Origin: Moraxella porci DSM 25326 | Lineage (GTDB): Bacteria; Pseudomonadota; Gammaproteobacteria; Pseudomonadales; Moraxellaceae | Assembly: GCF_002014855.1 (NCBI RefSeq) | Contig: NZ_MUYV01000001.1 | Location: 248,001-312,000 of the forward strand | Length of the DNA stretch: 64,000 nt | Reading direction: 5' to 3' | Part shown: in pieces, positions 35,332 through 43,605 of the stretch | Position numbering within the stretch: the first letter of the stretch is position 1 | Layout: every line of letters begins with the position of its first letter | Made by a program: the position numbers and the translations under genes | The notes under the pieces: model-generated | Database searches by the model: none | The model's input: only the letters and a program-made list of their open reading frames with translations | What the model was told of the DNA's origin: nothing

Positions 35332-36966
35332 ATGGAAATCAAAGCCCCCGATTTGGGTGTAGAAAGTGCCGAAGTGGCCGAAGTAATGGTAAAAGTTGGC
35401 GATCAAGTCAGCGAAAATGACAATTTGGTCTTGGTTGAATCAGACAAGGCCTCGGTCGAAGTACCTGCACCCGTTGCAGGTACCATCACCGCTGTTCATG
35501 TCAATGTTGGTGACAGTATCAGCGAAGGTTCTGTGTTATTCACTGTTGAGGCTGGTGCGACTGAGTCTGCACCACAAGCCAAAGAAGAAGCGCCTGCATC
35601 AGCTGCACCGGTCGCAGAACAAGCAGCCCCTGCACAAACCGCAGCACCAGTTGCATCTGCATCAGCATCAAACCAAACGCACAACCTACCTGATCTTGGC
35701 GTAGAAAGTGCTGAAGTCGCTGACATCATGGTTAAAGTTGGTGATACTGTGACCAAAGATCAACCACTTATTTTGGTTGAATCTGATAAAGCTTCTGTTG
35801 AAGTACCTGCACCAGTTGATGGTGTGATTGAAGCCATCCTTGTCAATCAAGGTGATGCGGTATCAAATGGTCAAGCCTTTATCACCATCAAAGGTGGTGC
35901 GTCTGCACCAGTCTCTGCACCAGCTGCTCAGACTGCATCGGCACCGACAGCACCACAGGCTGCACAAGCAAAAGCAGAAGCACCTAAATCAGCTACAGCA
36001 AGCACTAAGCTACCTGAGGCAGTCGTCAACGAAAAAGCTCGCAATGCCCATGCAGGCCCTGCAGTGCGTAAGCTAGCTCGTGAGATGGGTGTGGACATTA
36101 GTCTTGTGACAGGTACAGCTGCACATGGTCGTATCCTAAAAGAAGACCTATTTGGCTATGTCAAGAGCGTAATGAGTGGCGCTATCAAGCCTGCAGCAGC
36201 GACAAGCGCATCAGCTGCGGCAGCGCGCGTTGGCTTGCCACCACTACCAGATATGTCAAACAAAGAAATCTGGGGTGAGATTGAGACTGTTGAGCTGTCT
36301 CGACTTCAAAAAGTCTCTATTCCACAGCTGAGCTTGAACACGCTTATCCCGCAAGTTACTCAGTTTGATCTAGCGGACATCACCGATACTGAGAACTTGC
36401 GTAATGAGCTTAAAGGCGAGTTCAAAGCGCAGGGTGTGAGCCTAACCATCTTGGCATTTATCGTCAAGGCGGTAGCGTACGCATTGACTCAGCATCCGAA
36501 GTTCAATAGCCATGTCTCTGATGACAACACCCAAATGATTATCCGCAAGTCGGTCAATATGGGTATTGCTGTTGCGACTGATGATGGCCTGATTGTTCCA
36601 GTTATCAAAGATGCACAAGTCAAAGGCATCCGTCAGTTGGCAGTAGAAATCGGCGAGCTTGCCAAGAAAGCCCGTGATAAGAAACTGACTGCCAAAGAGC
36701 TACAAGGTGCAAGCTTTACCATCTCAAGCCAAGGCAACATGGGTGGTACATACTTCACACCACTGGTTAATTTCCCACAAGTGGCAATCTTGGGTATCTC
36801 AGAGTCTACCTTCCAACCACGCTGGAATGGCAAAGAGTTTGAGCCGCGCTTGATGCTACCATTGTCATTATCTTATGACCATCGTACCATCAATGGTGCT
36901 GATGCTGCGGTATTTACACGCTATATCGCTAAGCTATTGGCTGATCCACGCCGCATCTTGATGTAA
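35332..36966 (+). CDS. aceF: pyruvate dehydrogenase E2 component, dihydrolipoyl acetyltransferase
   Basis: The 544-residue core subunit has two lipoyl domains, each with the lipoylated lysine in ESDKASVEVPAP (about K39 and K153), joined by Ala/Pro-rich flexible linkers. A peripheral-subunit-binding domain lies around residues 240-285 (HAGPAVRKLAREMGVDI), then the catalytic domain ending with the active-site motif YDHRTINGADAA. E. coli AceF has three lipoyl domains; two is common elsewhere. ATGs at 35329 and 35332 are both possible; AGGAG spacing favours 35332. A terminator follows the stop codon. Confidence 0.96.
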   Translation: MEIKAPDLGVESAEVAEVMVKVGDQVSENDNLVLVESDKASVEVPAPVAGTITAVHVNVGDSISEGSVLFTVEAGATESAPQAKEEAPASAAPVAEQAAPAQTAAPVASASASNQTHNLPDLGVESAEVADIMVKVGDTVTKDQPLILVESDKASVEVPAPVDGVIEAILVNQGDAVSNGQAFITIKGGASAPVSAPAAQTASAPTAPQAAQAKAEAPKSATASTKLPEAVVNEKARNAHAGPAVRKLAREMGVDISLVTGTAAHGRILKEDLFGYVKSVMSGAIKPAAATSASAAAARVGLPPLPDMSNKEIWGEIETVELSRLQKVSIPQLSLNTLIPQVTQFDLADITDTENLRNELKGEFKAQGVSLTILAFIVKAVAYALTQHPKFNSHVSDDNTQMIIRKSVNMGIAVATDDGLIVPVIKDAQVKGIRQLAVEIGELAKKARDKKLTAKELQGASFTISSQGNMGGTYFTPLVNFPQVAILGISESTFQPRWNGKEFEPRLMLPLSLSYDHRTINGADAAVFTRYIAKLLADPRRILM

Positions 36967-36982
36967 TCGGTGAATTGGTAAT

Positions 36983-37010
36983 AAAAAAGGTGGCTACGGC
37001 TGCCTTTTTT
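36983..37010 (+). terminator. terminator of aceEF with a UACG tetraloop
   Basis: AAAAAAGG, then TGGC, pairs with GGCTGCCTTTTTT around loop TACG closed by C-G, a UNCG-type loop, and runs into T. It lies 17 bases after the aceF stop. Its right half recurs 920 bases downstream. Confidence 0.87.
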
Positions 37011-37046
37011 GTTATACTAGATAAATATCTAAAGCTGGAGTTTATA

Positions 37047-37556
37047 ATGAAAACATTGCCATTATTATCAGCGCTACTTGGCTTGGCCATTGCAGTAGAA
37101 ACATCTGCCAATACAACAGAACCACTGATTGGCAAATGGAGCTGTTCATACATTGCTAAGACCGAGCTGACTTACGGAACAGGGTCTGACACTTTAACCT
37201 TTTCATCTGACGGAACAGGCTATGGTATTTCCAATTATTTTGAGTGGTTTAATGGCGTTGCCTTAGAATCATCTGAATTTAAGTATCATTTTAATTGGAT
37301 TCTTAAAGGTGACAAATTGCATTATACTCAAGTGATCAGTGATGGGCTTGAAGAAAATAAAGCTGAAATGATGCCCGGCGAGTACGTGCAGAACGAAGAG
37401 CTTGCCAATGATATGATACAAAGCATGATGGCTGAGCCATCTGTGATTAAATTTCACAATGCCGATGTCTATGAAAACGTGGTTGATGATCCAGAGATGA
37501 TTTATAAGGATTTATGTGTCAGATACTATGAACCAGTAGAAGGGGAGGTACAATGA
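37047..37556 (+). CDS. secreted protein of unknown function, paralogue A
   Basis: The 169-residue protein starts at ATG 37047, with CTGGAG six bases upstream; the frame's earlier ATG at 36975 would run through the terminator. It has a signal peptide (MKTLPLLSALLGLAIAVETSA) and a mature part with EPLIGKWSCSY near the N-terminus and many Asp/Glu residues. The E-x-L-x-G-x-W-x-C motif and size are shared with the protein at 38029, so the two are probably paralogues; the layout recalls small lipocalin-like periplasmic domains. The family is not recognised. Its stop overlaps the start of a glutathione transferase pseudogene (ATGA). Confidence 0.72.
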   Translation: MKTLPLLSALLGLAIAVETSANTTEPLIGKWSCSYIAKTELTYGTGSDTLTFSSDGTGYGISNYFEWFNGVALESSEFKYHFNWILKGDKLHYTQVISDGLEENKAEMMPGEYVQNEELANDMIQSMMAEPSVIKFHNADVYENVVDDPEMIYKDLCVRYYEPVEGEVQ

Positions 37557-37891
37557 GCTACACACCACCAGACGTTTAGGATTATGAAAGCGTCAAAGCC
37601 AAAGCGGGTGGTAAATTTGGTGGGACAAACCGACCAACTGCAGGAGCGACACATGAGCAGGCGCTGCCAATCGGTGATGCACCGTATCAGCTATACTCGC
37701 TGAATACACCCAATGGCATTAAGGTGAATGTTTTATTGGAAGAACTAAAATTTCTTGGTAAAATCACAGCTTATGATGCCCATAAGATTAATATCATGAA
37801 TGGCGATCAATTCGGCTCGGACTTTGTCAAGATCAACCCAAATTCTAAGATTCCCGCTTTACTTGATTGTGAATCGCACCCCAAAAACTAG
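37553..37891 (+). pseudogene. truncated YghU-type glutathione S-transferase
   Basis: Translation from ATG 37553 (with GGGGAGG upstream) gives MSYTPPDV, then an in-frame TAG at 37577-37579, then DYESVKAKAGGKFGGTNRP and onwards through LYSLNTPNGIKVNVLLEEL and NPNSKIPALLDC. This is the N-terminal thioredoxin-like domain of YghU, where the stop position normally holds a Trp. Homology stops at 37870, exactly where a 44-bp palindrome begins; the glutathione-site ESG motif and the whole helical domain are missing. The gene is dead both by nonsense and by truncation. Confidence 0.85.
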
Positions 37892-37913
37892 ACAACCTTT
37901 GGGGTGCGGTTCA
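37870..37913. mobile_element. 44-bp palindromic relic of an IS3-family-like element
   Basis: The segment starts TGAATCGCACCCCAAA and ends TTTGGGGTGCGGTTCA; the 16-bp arms match at 15 positions around a 12-base centre. TG...CA ends and the GCACCCC...GACAA pattern resemble inverted repeats of IS150-group IS3 elements from memory. The left edge cuts the YghU reading frame and the right edge abuts the 67-bp duplicated segment exactly, so this looks like two element ends brought together by internal deletion. Confidence 0.5.
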
Positions 37914-37980
37914 CTACGGCTGCCTTTTTTGTTATACTAGATAAATATCCAAAGCTTGAGTTTATGATGAAAACATTACC
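37914..37980 (+). repeat. second copy of a 67-bp segment from 36994-37060
   Basis: Bases 37914-37980 match 36994-37060 at 63 of 67 positions (offset 920). The segment covers the right half of the aceF terminator, a TATACT box, the ribosome-binding site and the first codons of the secreted-protein gene. In this copy CTGGAG has become CTTGAG and the frame from ATG 37967 ends after 22 codons, so it is a relic of a second gene copy. Confidence 0.85.
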
Positions 37981-38028
37981 ACCAACAAAGCATTCGACCA
38001 CGATAAAATTATCATTAGGAATATCTTT

Positions 38029-38595
38029 ATGCTAAAGAAAGTTATTGCCTTTTTGGGATGTGCTTGGATGCTTGGCGCATCTGCCAATGCGCGCGCGTCT
38101 GAAACGCTGGTGGGTACTTGGCAATGCACTGGTCATTATGCGATGATTGGGACAAGCAGTACTTTTGAGGTGGTGGATTTTATCACCTATGAGCTTGATG
38201 GTGATTATGTCAGCATCAGTCGATTAAGATGGCAAGATTTGGATGTGCCGAGCTTTGTTTATTTGGTGAAATTACAAGGCAAATGGCAAATGAGCAAAGA
38301 TCTGCTCACTCAGCGCCATCATTTTGATGAGCTTCAAGTGTGGGGTCTGAATTATCTCACAGACAGCCCATTAAACGAGGCTCAGCTTGAGACGCTCAAA
38401 GACTCGATACGCCGTGCATTTGGCATCAGTGAGCAATTTCCCAGAGTCGTCGTCTGGCAAACCGCTGATCAATTCATCATCAATCTGCACGAATCAGAAA
38501 ACCAATACTTTAAGCAAAATCCACCGATTAATCAAAAAGTTGGTGATGTGATTTGTGAGCGACTGCATCATTTTGAAAGCCACAACAATAGTTAA
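38029..38595 (+). CDS. secreted protein of unknown function, paralogue B
   Basis: The 188-residue protein has a signal peptide (MLKKVIAFLGCAWMLGASANARA) and begins its mature part with SETLVGTWQCTG, the same E-x-L-x-G-x-W-x-C pattern as the protein at 37047. A second Cys lies near the C-terminus (VICERL), so one disulphide is likely. I do not recognise the family. TTAGGA precedes the ATG. It sits right after the duplicated promoter relic, which may now drive it. Confidence 0.7.
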   Translation: MLKKVIAFLGCAWMLGASANARASETLVGTWQCTGHYAMIGTSSTFEVVDFITYELDGDYVSISRLRWQDLDVPSFVYLVKLQGKWQMSKDLLTQRHHFDELQVWGLNYLTDSPLNEAQLETLKDSIRRAFGISEQFPRVVVWQTADQFIINLHESENQYFKQNPPINQKVGDVICERLHHFESHNNS

Positions 38596-38617
38596 AATTC
38601 TAAATCATCTTAAATTT

Positions 38618-39355
38618 ATGAAACACTTCTATTTATTCATCGCATCGGCACTGCTTTGGCCTGTGACAAGTCTGGCAGCACAGACAGACCATCTGAGCAA
38701 TCGACTGACCCAAGATCACCACCCATCGATTGAACCTTTGTTGATACGGCTATTGTCAGAAAATAACACAGCTGCATCCAAGCAACCCGCTCTGACGTCT
38801 GATCAGACGGATGTTTCGCACCCTCAAGCCGATTGTACACCAAACCCAGACGCTCAGCGTGTCGGTATTTATCATTTTGCTTTTGATGAGGTCAAATGGG
38901 CGGATCTTGTGGTCGTGAATCGACACCGAGTGCATAAAATAGCCGCACCATCACTTCGAAAAATGATGGCCGCTGCCAAAGCTGATGGCGCGCCGCTGAC
39001 GATCGCTTCTGGCTTTCGCTCTGTCAAATATCAACAAGATCTGATCAATCGCAAGATCAAATCCAAACAAAGCCCAGCGCAGATCTATCGACTGTCGGCA
39101 CCAGCAGGATATTCTGAACATCATACGGGTTTGGCAGTCGATTTTTCACCATTTGATGACAGCTTTGTGAAGACCAAAGGCTATGCTTGGCTGCTTGAAA
39201 ATGCGCACCATTATGGTTGGTATCAGACTTATACGGAAGCGTACTCAAAAGTCAGCGGCGTGGCTGAAGAGTCTTGGCATTGGAAATATCGCGGTGATGA
39301 TGTCGCGGCACAGATGCTAAAAAATGATGCTTGCTTGTTGCCAGACCTTGGATGA
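38618..39355 (+). CDS. secreted M15B (VanY/LdcB-like) D,D-carboxypeptidase
   Basis: The 245-residue protein starts at ATG 38618 (earlier in-frame codons overlap the upstream gene) with signal peptide MKHFYLFIASALLWPVTSLAA. The catalytic domain has SGFRSVKYQQ, the zinc motif SEHHTGLAVDF and ESWHWKY, which together give the His-Asp-His zinc site and catalytic Glu of VanY-type peptidases. Such enzymes trim D-Ala or tetrapeptide ends of peptidoglycan stem peptides in the periplasm. A long Thr/Gln/Ser-rich linker (about 25-75) precedes the domain. It converges on another M15 gene. Confidence 0.9.
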   Translation: MKHFYLFIASALLWPVTSLAAQTDHLSNRLTQDHHPSIEPLLIRLLSENNTAASKQPALTSDQTDVSHPQADCTPNPDAQRVGIYHFAFDEVKWADLVVVNRHRVHKIAAPSLRKMMAAAKADGAPLTIASGFRSVKYQQDLINRKIKSKQSPAQIYRLSAPAGYSEHHTGLAVDFSPFDDSFVKTKGYAWLLENAHHYGWYQTYTEAYSKVSGVAEESWHWKYRGDDVAAQMLKNDACLLPDLG

Positions 39356-39384
39356 ATCGCAAAATCCAGCATCAAGCAACAATA

Positions 39385-40248
39385 TCACAGAGCGCAGTGA
39401 TTGATGGTGGTGACATAATCCATAGCAGTACCCAAAGAGCGAACTGCCTGTGCGCCTTTTACAGGCTGATTTAGGGCGATCTGTAGAATCTCAAGATGCT
39501 GAATCTGCCCAAAATATGTATCAGCGGTGGGTATGTGAGACCAGTGCCAAGGCTCTTCGCTATAGCCTTTTTCACGGTTTGGGCCATACACCTGACAAAA
39601 GCCAAAAGATGGCGCATTGTTAACCAGCCATTGATGCGTGGCAATGCCTTGTGCGCTTTGCCAGTAGTTTAAGGCTACGCTATTAAAATCAACTTCCGTT
39701 CCCCAATGATGGCGACTCATGCCAGGAAATGATGACCACTTTAAGATGCTTAATGCCTTTTTTGAGTCATCATCAGAGGCGCTGCCCCATTTATTTTCCC
39801 AAATTTGTTTTTGTCGCTTATAAGAGCGATAGGCTGAGACAACCGAAAGCGACACGCCGTCTTTTTGGGCGGCTGCAATCATTGCCATCAAAGGATCATA
39901 AGCATCTTTATGAATTTGCTCATTTTTGCTGGTGTATTTGGGGGGTAGACTGACCAGCTCCGGCTCATTACCCGCACCATGTACTTGCGACAGCCTGTCG
40001 CGTGGCGCAGTGATGTTCGATGATGGTATGGTGTTTATCACCTTTTGCTCGGGCGCTGTTTTGGCATTGGTCTTAGGAATGTCCACCATCGAGGTGGTGG
40101 TCTCATTTGGGTACACATCTTTGACCGTCTGTTTGCTTGGCTTAGGGAAGATCAAATCCTTGGCGAAGTAAATCGCTGCCAGTAAGCCCAATAATATCAG
40201 CAATATGCCTAAAATCGGCGGCCGCTTGTTGTTGGAATGTCTCATCAT
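39385..40248 (-). CDS. membrane-anchored M15B D,D-carboxypeptidase
   Basis: The 287-residue protein has an N-terminal membrane anchor (PPILGILLILLGLLAAIYF), a variable linker and an M15B domain with SAYRSYKRQ, the zinc motif SRHHWGTEVDF and EPWHWSH. It acts in the periplasm on peptidoglycan stem peptides. It is a distant paralogue of the convergent enzyme at 38618 and is followed on the minus strand side, 12 bases upstream, by an SH3 lipoprotein gene, giving a two-gene operon. MM at the start leaves 40248 or 40245 as the start. Confidence 0.88.
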   Translation of the reverse strand: MMRHSNNKRPPILGILLILLGLLAAIYFAKDLIFPKPSKQTVKDVYPNETTTSMVDIPKTNAKTAPEQKVINTIPSSNITAPRDRLSQVHGAGNEPELVSLPPKYTSKNEQIHKDAYDPLMAMIAAAQKDGVSLSVVSAYRSYKRQKQIWENKWGSASDDDSKKALSILKWSSFPGMSRHHWGTEVDFNSVALNYWQSAQGIATHQWLVNNAPSFGFCQVYGPNREKGYSEEPWHWSHIPTADTYFGQIQHLEILQIALNQPVKGAQAVRSLGTAMDYVTTINHCAL

Positions 40249-40260
40249 CTTGGTCTAAAA

Positions 40261-40770
40261 TCAATAATCCAAATATCCGCCAAAGCTATAACCAGTCAAG
40301 CCCATTGAGTCTTGAACTTTTACCCAGCAGTTATAAATGCCATTGATGGTTTCGCATTGATTGGTCTCAGCCAAGATGCGAATTGGCTCACCAGTGTACA
40401 GATAACCAACTTTACGGCCGTTTTTGGAGGGGCTTTGACGCACCATTACATTGCTGCCATGACGGGTAATGACAGTGGCGTAGGCATTGACAGGCGTCTC
40501 AGTAAATCTTGAACGCGCATTTTGTGTCGCAGCAGGTTGGGCGACAGTTTTGTTTTGGGCGATGGCTTGCTGTTCAGGTGTACCAAATTGTTCAGCTGCT
40601 GATGGCTGGATCGGCTGAACTGGTTGTAGTTCGACAGCGCCAGTTTGTGCTTGGGTCTGTTCCTGATTGATCTCATCAGCCAACACCGCGCGAGCCATGC
40701 TTTTGATGATATCCCCATCACAACCGGTCAACACCAAACTTAATCCAATTGCAGGTACAAGATGTTTCAT
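40261..40770 (-). CDS. SH3b-domain lipoprotein
   Basis: The 169-residue protein has a lipoprotein signal (VPAIGLSLVLTGCDG, Cys at 17), a Gln/Pro/Ala-rich linker of about 75 residues, and a C-terminal bacterial SH3 domain (ATVITRHGSNVMVRQSPS...GYLYTGEPIRIL...CWVKV) with two cysteines that may pair. SH3b domains often bind cell-wall peptides. It is first in an operon with the M15 carboxypeptidase gene, consistent with a wall-binding helper, though this is inferred. Confidence 0.82.
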   Translation of the reverse strand: MKHLVPAIGLSLVLTGCDGDIIKSMARAVLADEINQEQTQAQTGAVELQPVQPIQPSAAEQFGTPEQQAIAQNKTVAQPAATQNARSRFTETPVNAYATVITRHGSNVMVRQSPSKNGRKVGYLYTGEPIRILAETNQCETINGIYNCWVKVQDSMGLTGYSFGGYLDY

Positions 40771-40825
40771 AAACCTTACTCCAAAAAGACATTGGGTTAA
40801 TTATTGTTTTAATTTTACCAAATTA

Positions 40826-40842
40826 TTGCTCAATGAGCAATT
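40826..40842. repeat. 17-bp perfect inverted repeat upstream of the SH3 lipoprotein gene
   Basis: ATTGCTCA-A-TGAGCAAT, with dyad centre at 40834, lies 56-72 bases upstream of the SH3 lipoprotein ATG. There is no T-run. It has the size of a dimeric regulator site in a 273-base gap between divergent genes. Confidence 0.45.
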
Positions 40843-41043
40843 TAATTTCCGCAGTTTTGCATATTATTTCTTTAATATCTCTAATGTGGCTGATGGCATT
40901 ATCATCGAGATTGGTTATTAAAATCAATCAGCCGTTGTTGCTTTTAAATCATCAGCAGATGAACGCAGTAAATGCAGATTGATTGGTTTTCACACTTGTG
41001 GTGATGTGCTAAAATAGATACACACTTTCTTTTGATTTTTTGT

Positions 41044-41796
41044 ATGCGCCATCTTTTGAGCCTGATGCATCAATACAGCTTGGTGATGATCATTTTGATG
41101 GTCTGGCAACTGGTGGTAGCCACAGGACTGCTGCCAGATTATTTGCTGCCCAGTCCTTGGCAGATCATGCAGGCGCTGTTTGAGGATGCTCGGCTACTTG
41201 CGCATCATGCCAAATACACGCTGATCACAGCATTTATCGGCACCGCGATCGGGCTTGTGCTTAGCTTTGTGCTGTCGATCGTGATGGATCTGTCGAGGCC
41301 ATTTCGCCAAAGTGTCTATCCGCTGATTTTATTAAATCAAACCATTCCCACCATCGCCATCGCACCATTGTTGGTAATTTGGCTGGGTTATGGTATTTTG
41401 CCAAAAGTGGTGCTGGTGGTGTTGTCGGTGTTTTTTCCGATGACCATTGCGCTACTGGACGGCTATCGCTCGGTCAGTCGCGAGGCACTGGATTTGTTTC
41501 GTTCGATGAAAGCGACAACATACCAAACTTATCGCCATCTAAAGCTGCCTTATTCAATGGGGTATTTTTTTACTGGATTAAAAGTCTCGCTAAGCTATGC
41601 GTTAATATCAGCAGTGATCGCAGAATGGCTAGGTGGCTATCATGGGCTGGGTGTCTATATGACGCGCGTTCGTAAATCTTATGAGCTGGATAATATGTTT
41701 GCGGTGATTTTTTTGATCAGCTTTTTGACATTGGCGTTGATTGCTTTTGTCAAATGGCTAGAGCGCCGTGTAATGAGCTATCAACACAAGGAGTAG
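41044..41796 (+). CDS. ABC transporter permease, ThiX-like
   Basis: The 250-residue permease has six helices and the EAA-type coupling loop (SREALDLFRSMKATTYQTYRHLKLPYS). It belongs to the SsuC/TauC/ThiX group. The following THI5-type binding protein points to a pyrimidine precursor of thiamine as the cargo. ATG 41044 is chosen over the TTG at 41032. The binding-protein gene begins after 3 bases. TAAAAT about 30 bases upstream may be the -10 box. Confidence 0.85.
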   Translation: MRHLLSLMHQYSLVMIILMVWQLVVATGLLPDYLLPSPWQIMQALFEDARLLAHHAKYTLITAFIGTAIGLVLSFVLSIVMDLSRPFRQSVYPLILLNQTIPTIAIAPLLVIWLGYGILPKVVLVVLSVFFPMTIALLDGYRSVSREALDLFRSMKATTYQTYRHLKLPYSMGYFFTGLKVSLSYALISAVIAEWLGGYHGLGVYMTRVRKSYELDNMFAVIFLISFLTLALIAFVKWLERRVMSYQHKE

Positions 41797-41799
41797 GAA

Positions 41800-42795
41800 A
41801 TGAAATTTTTTGGCATAAACCCTTTAAAGGCGGCAATTGTCATTCTGATGGGTGTGGGTGCTGCCGCTTGCAGTCAAACCACAACCAAGCAAGCGACACA
41901 AGAAGAAGAGCTGATCATTGCGCTTGATTGGGTGCCGAATACCAATCACACAGGCTTGTATGTGGCGCTAGATCAGGGCTATTTTGCCAAGCAAGGCTTT
42001 GATGCTAAGATCGTTCAGCCAAGTGAAGATAGCACCTCGACACTGGTGGCCAATCAACGCGCAGACTTCGGTGTGTATTTTCAGCCAAATATGGTCAAAC
42101 GCCTCAATAAAGGCGAACCGATCACGGCCGTGGCTGCCATCACTCAGCACAGTAGCGCTGGACTGCTGTCCTTGGCCGGTCTGGGTGCGACTTCACCGAC
42201 AGATCTGGCAGGCAAGCGCTATTCGACTTGGGAGGATCCTGTCGATGATGCGGTGGTCGCTCAAGTGGTTGGTGCGCCACTAAATAAGATCCCGGGTGAA
42301 TCGACCGATGCGACCACTGCACTGCGCATGAATCAGTTTGATTATATTATGGCGTATTACAGTTGGGATGGCATCCATGCCAAGATCAAAGGCGTGGATA
42401 CCAATTTCTTTTATCTAAAAGATGCCGATCCTGTCTTTGATTATTATGCACCGCTGCTCATCGCCAACAGTGAGGCACTAAAGACCAATCCTGATAAGTA
42501 TAAAAGAGCACTGGCAGCGATCAAAGAGGGTTATCTATACGCTGCCAAATATCCAGAACAAAGCGCACAGATCTTAGTCAAGCATGCACCTGAAATCAAT
42601 CCAGAGCTTGCCGCTCAAAGTCAAGCGTATATCTCGCCGCAGTATCTGGATGAGCAGGGTGACTGGGGGCGGTTTGATTATGCGCGTTGGGATCGCTTTT
42701 TTGGTTGGGTGAATGATCAAGGCTTGGCCGACAAGCCGCTACCACCGCAGGCAGGCGTAAGTAATGATTATCTGCCCAATTCAGCCAATAACTAA
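41800..42795 (+). CDS. ABC transporter substrate-binding lipoprotein, NMT1/THI5-like (ThiY)
   Basis: The 331-residue protein has a lipoprotein signal (MGVGAAACS, Cys near 25) and the THI5-type core with LDWVPNTNHTGLYVALDQGYF near residues 42-62, a motif shared by HMP-precursor binding proteins. DFGVYFQPNMV and the WEDPVDDAVV segment follow. ThiY proteins bind formylaminopyrimidine or related thiamine precursors in the periplasm. It lies between permease and ATPase genes of the same transporter. The exact ligand cannot be read from sequence. Confidence 0.88.
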   Translation: MKFFGINPLKAAIVILMGVGAAACSQTTTKQATQEEELIIALDWVPNTNHTGLYVALDQGYFAKQGFDAKIVQPSEDSTSTLVANQRADFGVYFQPNMVKRLNKGEPITAVAAITQHSSAGLLSLAGLGATSPTDLAGKRYSTWEDPVDDAVVAQVVGAPLNKIPGESTDATTALRMNQFDYIMAYYSWDGIHAKIKGVDTNFFYLKDADPVFDYYAPLLIANSEALKTNPDKYKRALAAIKEGYLYAAKYPEQSAQILVKHAPEINPELAAQSQAYISPQYLDEQGDWGRFDYARWDRFFGWVNDQGLADKPLPPQAGVSNDYLPNSANN

Positions 42796-42804
42796 ACAGG
42801 TGTC

Positions 42805-43551
42805 ATGATGACCAAGCTGGTCTTGGATGAGATTTGTCATGGCTTTTCGACCGCTCATGGCGATTTACCACTGTTTGAGCGGCTGTCACTGAGTGTTGAG
42901 ACTGGCGAAGTGGTCAGCATTGTCGGCGCCTCTGGGGTGGGTAAGACCACGCTGTTTAATATCGCAGCAGGGCTGATCCACCCAGATGATGGTGCTGTCA
43001 TCATCGATGGTCATCGTGTGACAGGCGAGCCGGGGCATGTGGGCTATATGCTCCAAAAAGATCTGCTCTTGCCTTTTAAAACAGTCTATCAAAACATCGC
43101 GCTGCCTTTGGTGCTGCGCGGTCTGGATCGCGCGGCCATCGACGAGATTATCGCACCGAAGCTAACTCCATTTGGTCTTGATGGCTTGGCCGACCAATAT
43201 CCAAGCCAGATCTCGGGTGGCCAACGCCAGCGCGCGGCACTGCTACGCACCTATTTATCAAATAATGCACTGATGCTGCTTGATGAGCCTTTTTCGGCAT
43301 TGGATTTTGTGACCAAATCTGAGATGTACGAGTGGTTTTTGCAATTTTCTCGGGCGCACCAATTGACCTGCTTAATCATCACTCATGATATTGATGAGGC
43401 GATTTATTTATCTGATCATGTTTATGTGCTAAAAGGCTTTCCAGCACAGTTAAGCCATCACTTTATGGTGCCTAAAGGGGAGGGTTTTTTGCAGTCTCAA
43501 GCATATCTTGAGCTTAAGCAGCAGATTTTTATGGCGATTCGTGAAGTGTGA
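42805..43551 (+). CDS. ABC transporter ATPase, ThiZ-like
   Basis: The 248-residue ATPase has Walker A GASGVGKTT near 38-46, the Q-loop LQKDLLLPF, signature ISGGQRQRAAL and Walker B LMLLDEPFSALD, followed by the H-loop in ITHDIDEA. It powers the ThiXYZ-type importer encoded by the two genes upstream. Starts at 42805 and 42808 are both possible, with AGGTG close upstream. A terminator hairpin follows, so the operon has three genes. Confidence 0.9.
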   Translation: MMTKLVLDEICHGFSTAHGDLPLFERLSLSVETGEVVSIVGASGVGKTTLFNIAAGLIHPDDGAVIIDGHRVTGEPGHVGYMLQKDLLLPFKTVYQNIALPLVLRGLDRAAIDEIIAPKLTPFGLDGLADQYPSQISGGQRQRAALLRTYLSNNALMLLDEPFSALDFVTKSEMYEWFLQFSRAHQLTCLIITHDIDEAIYLSDHVYVLKGFPAQLSHHFMVPKGEGFLQSQAYLELKQQIFMAIREV

Positions 43552-43564
43552 TCTGCAGGGCATG

Positions 43565-43590
43565 AAAAAGACCGGATAAAACCGGTCTTT
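43565..43590. terminator. bidirectional terminator between thiZ-like gene and rlpA
   Basis: AAAGACCGG and CCGGTCTTT form a 9-bp stem with loop ATAAAA, flanked by A-run on the left, so it works best for rlpA on the minus strand and also ends the plus-strand operon. Confidence 0.78.
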
Positions 43591-43605
43591 GGCGTATCAG
43601 TGATT

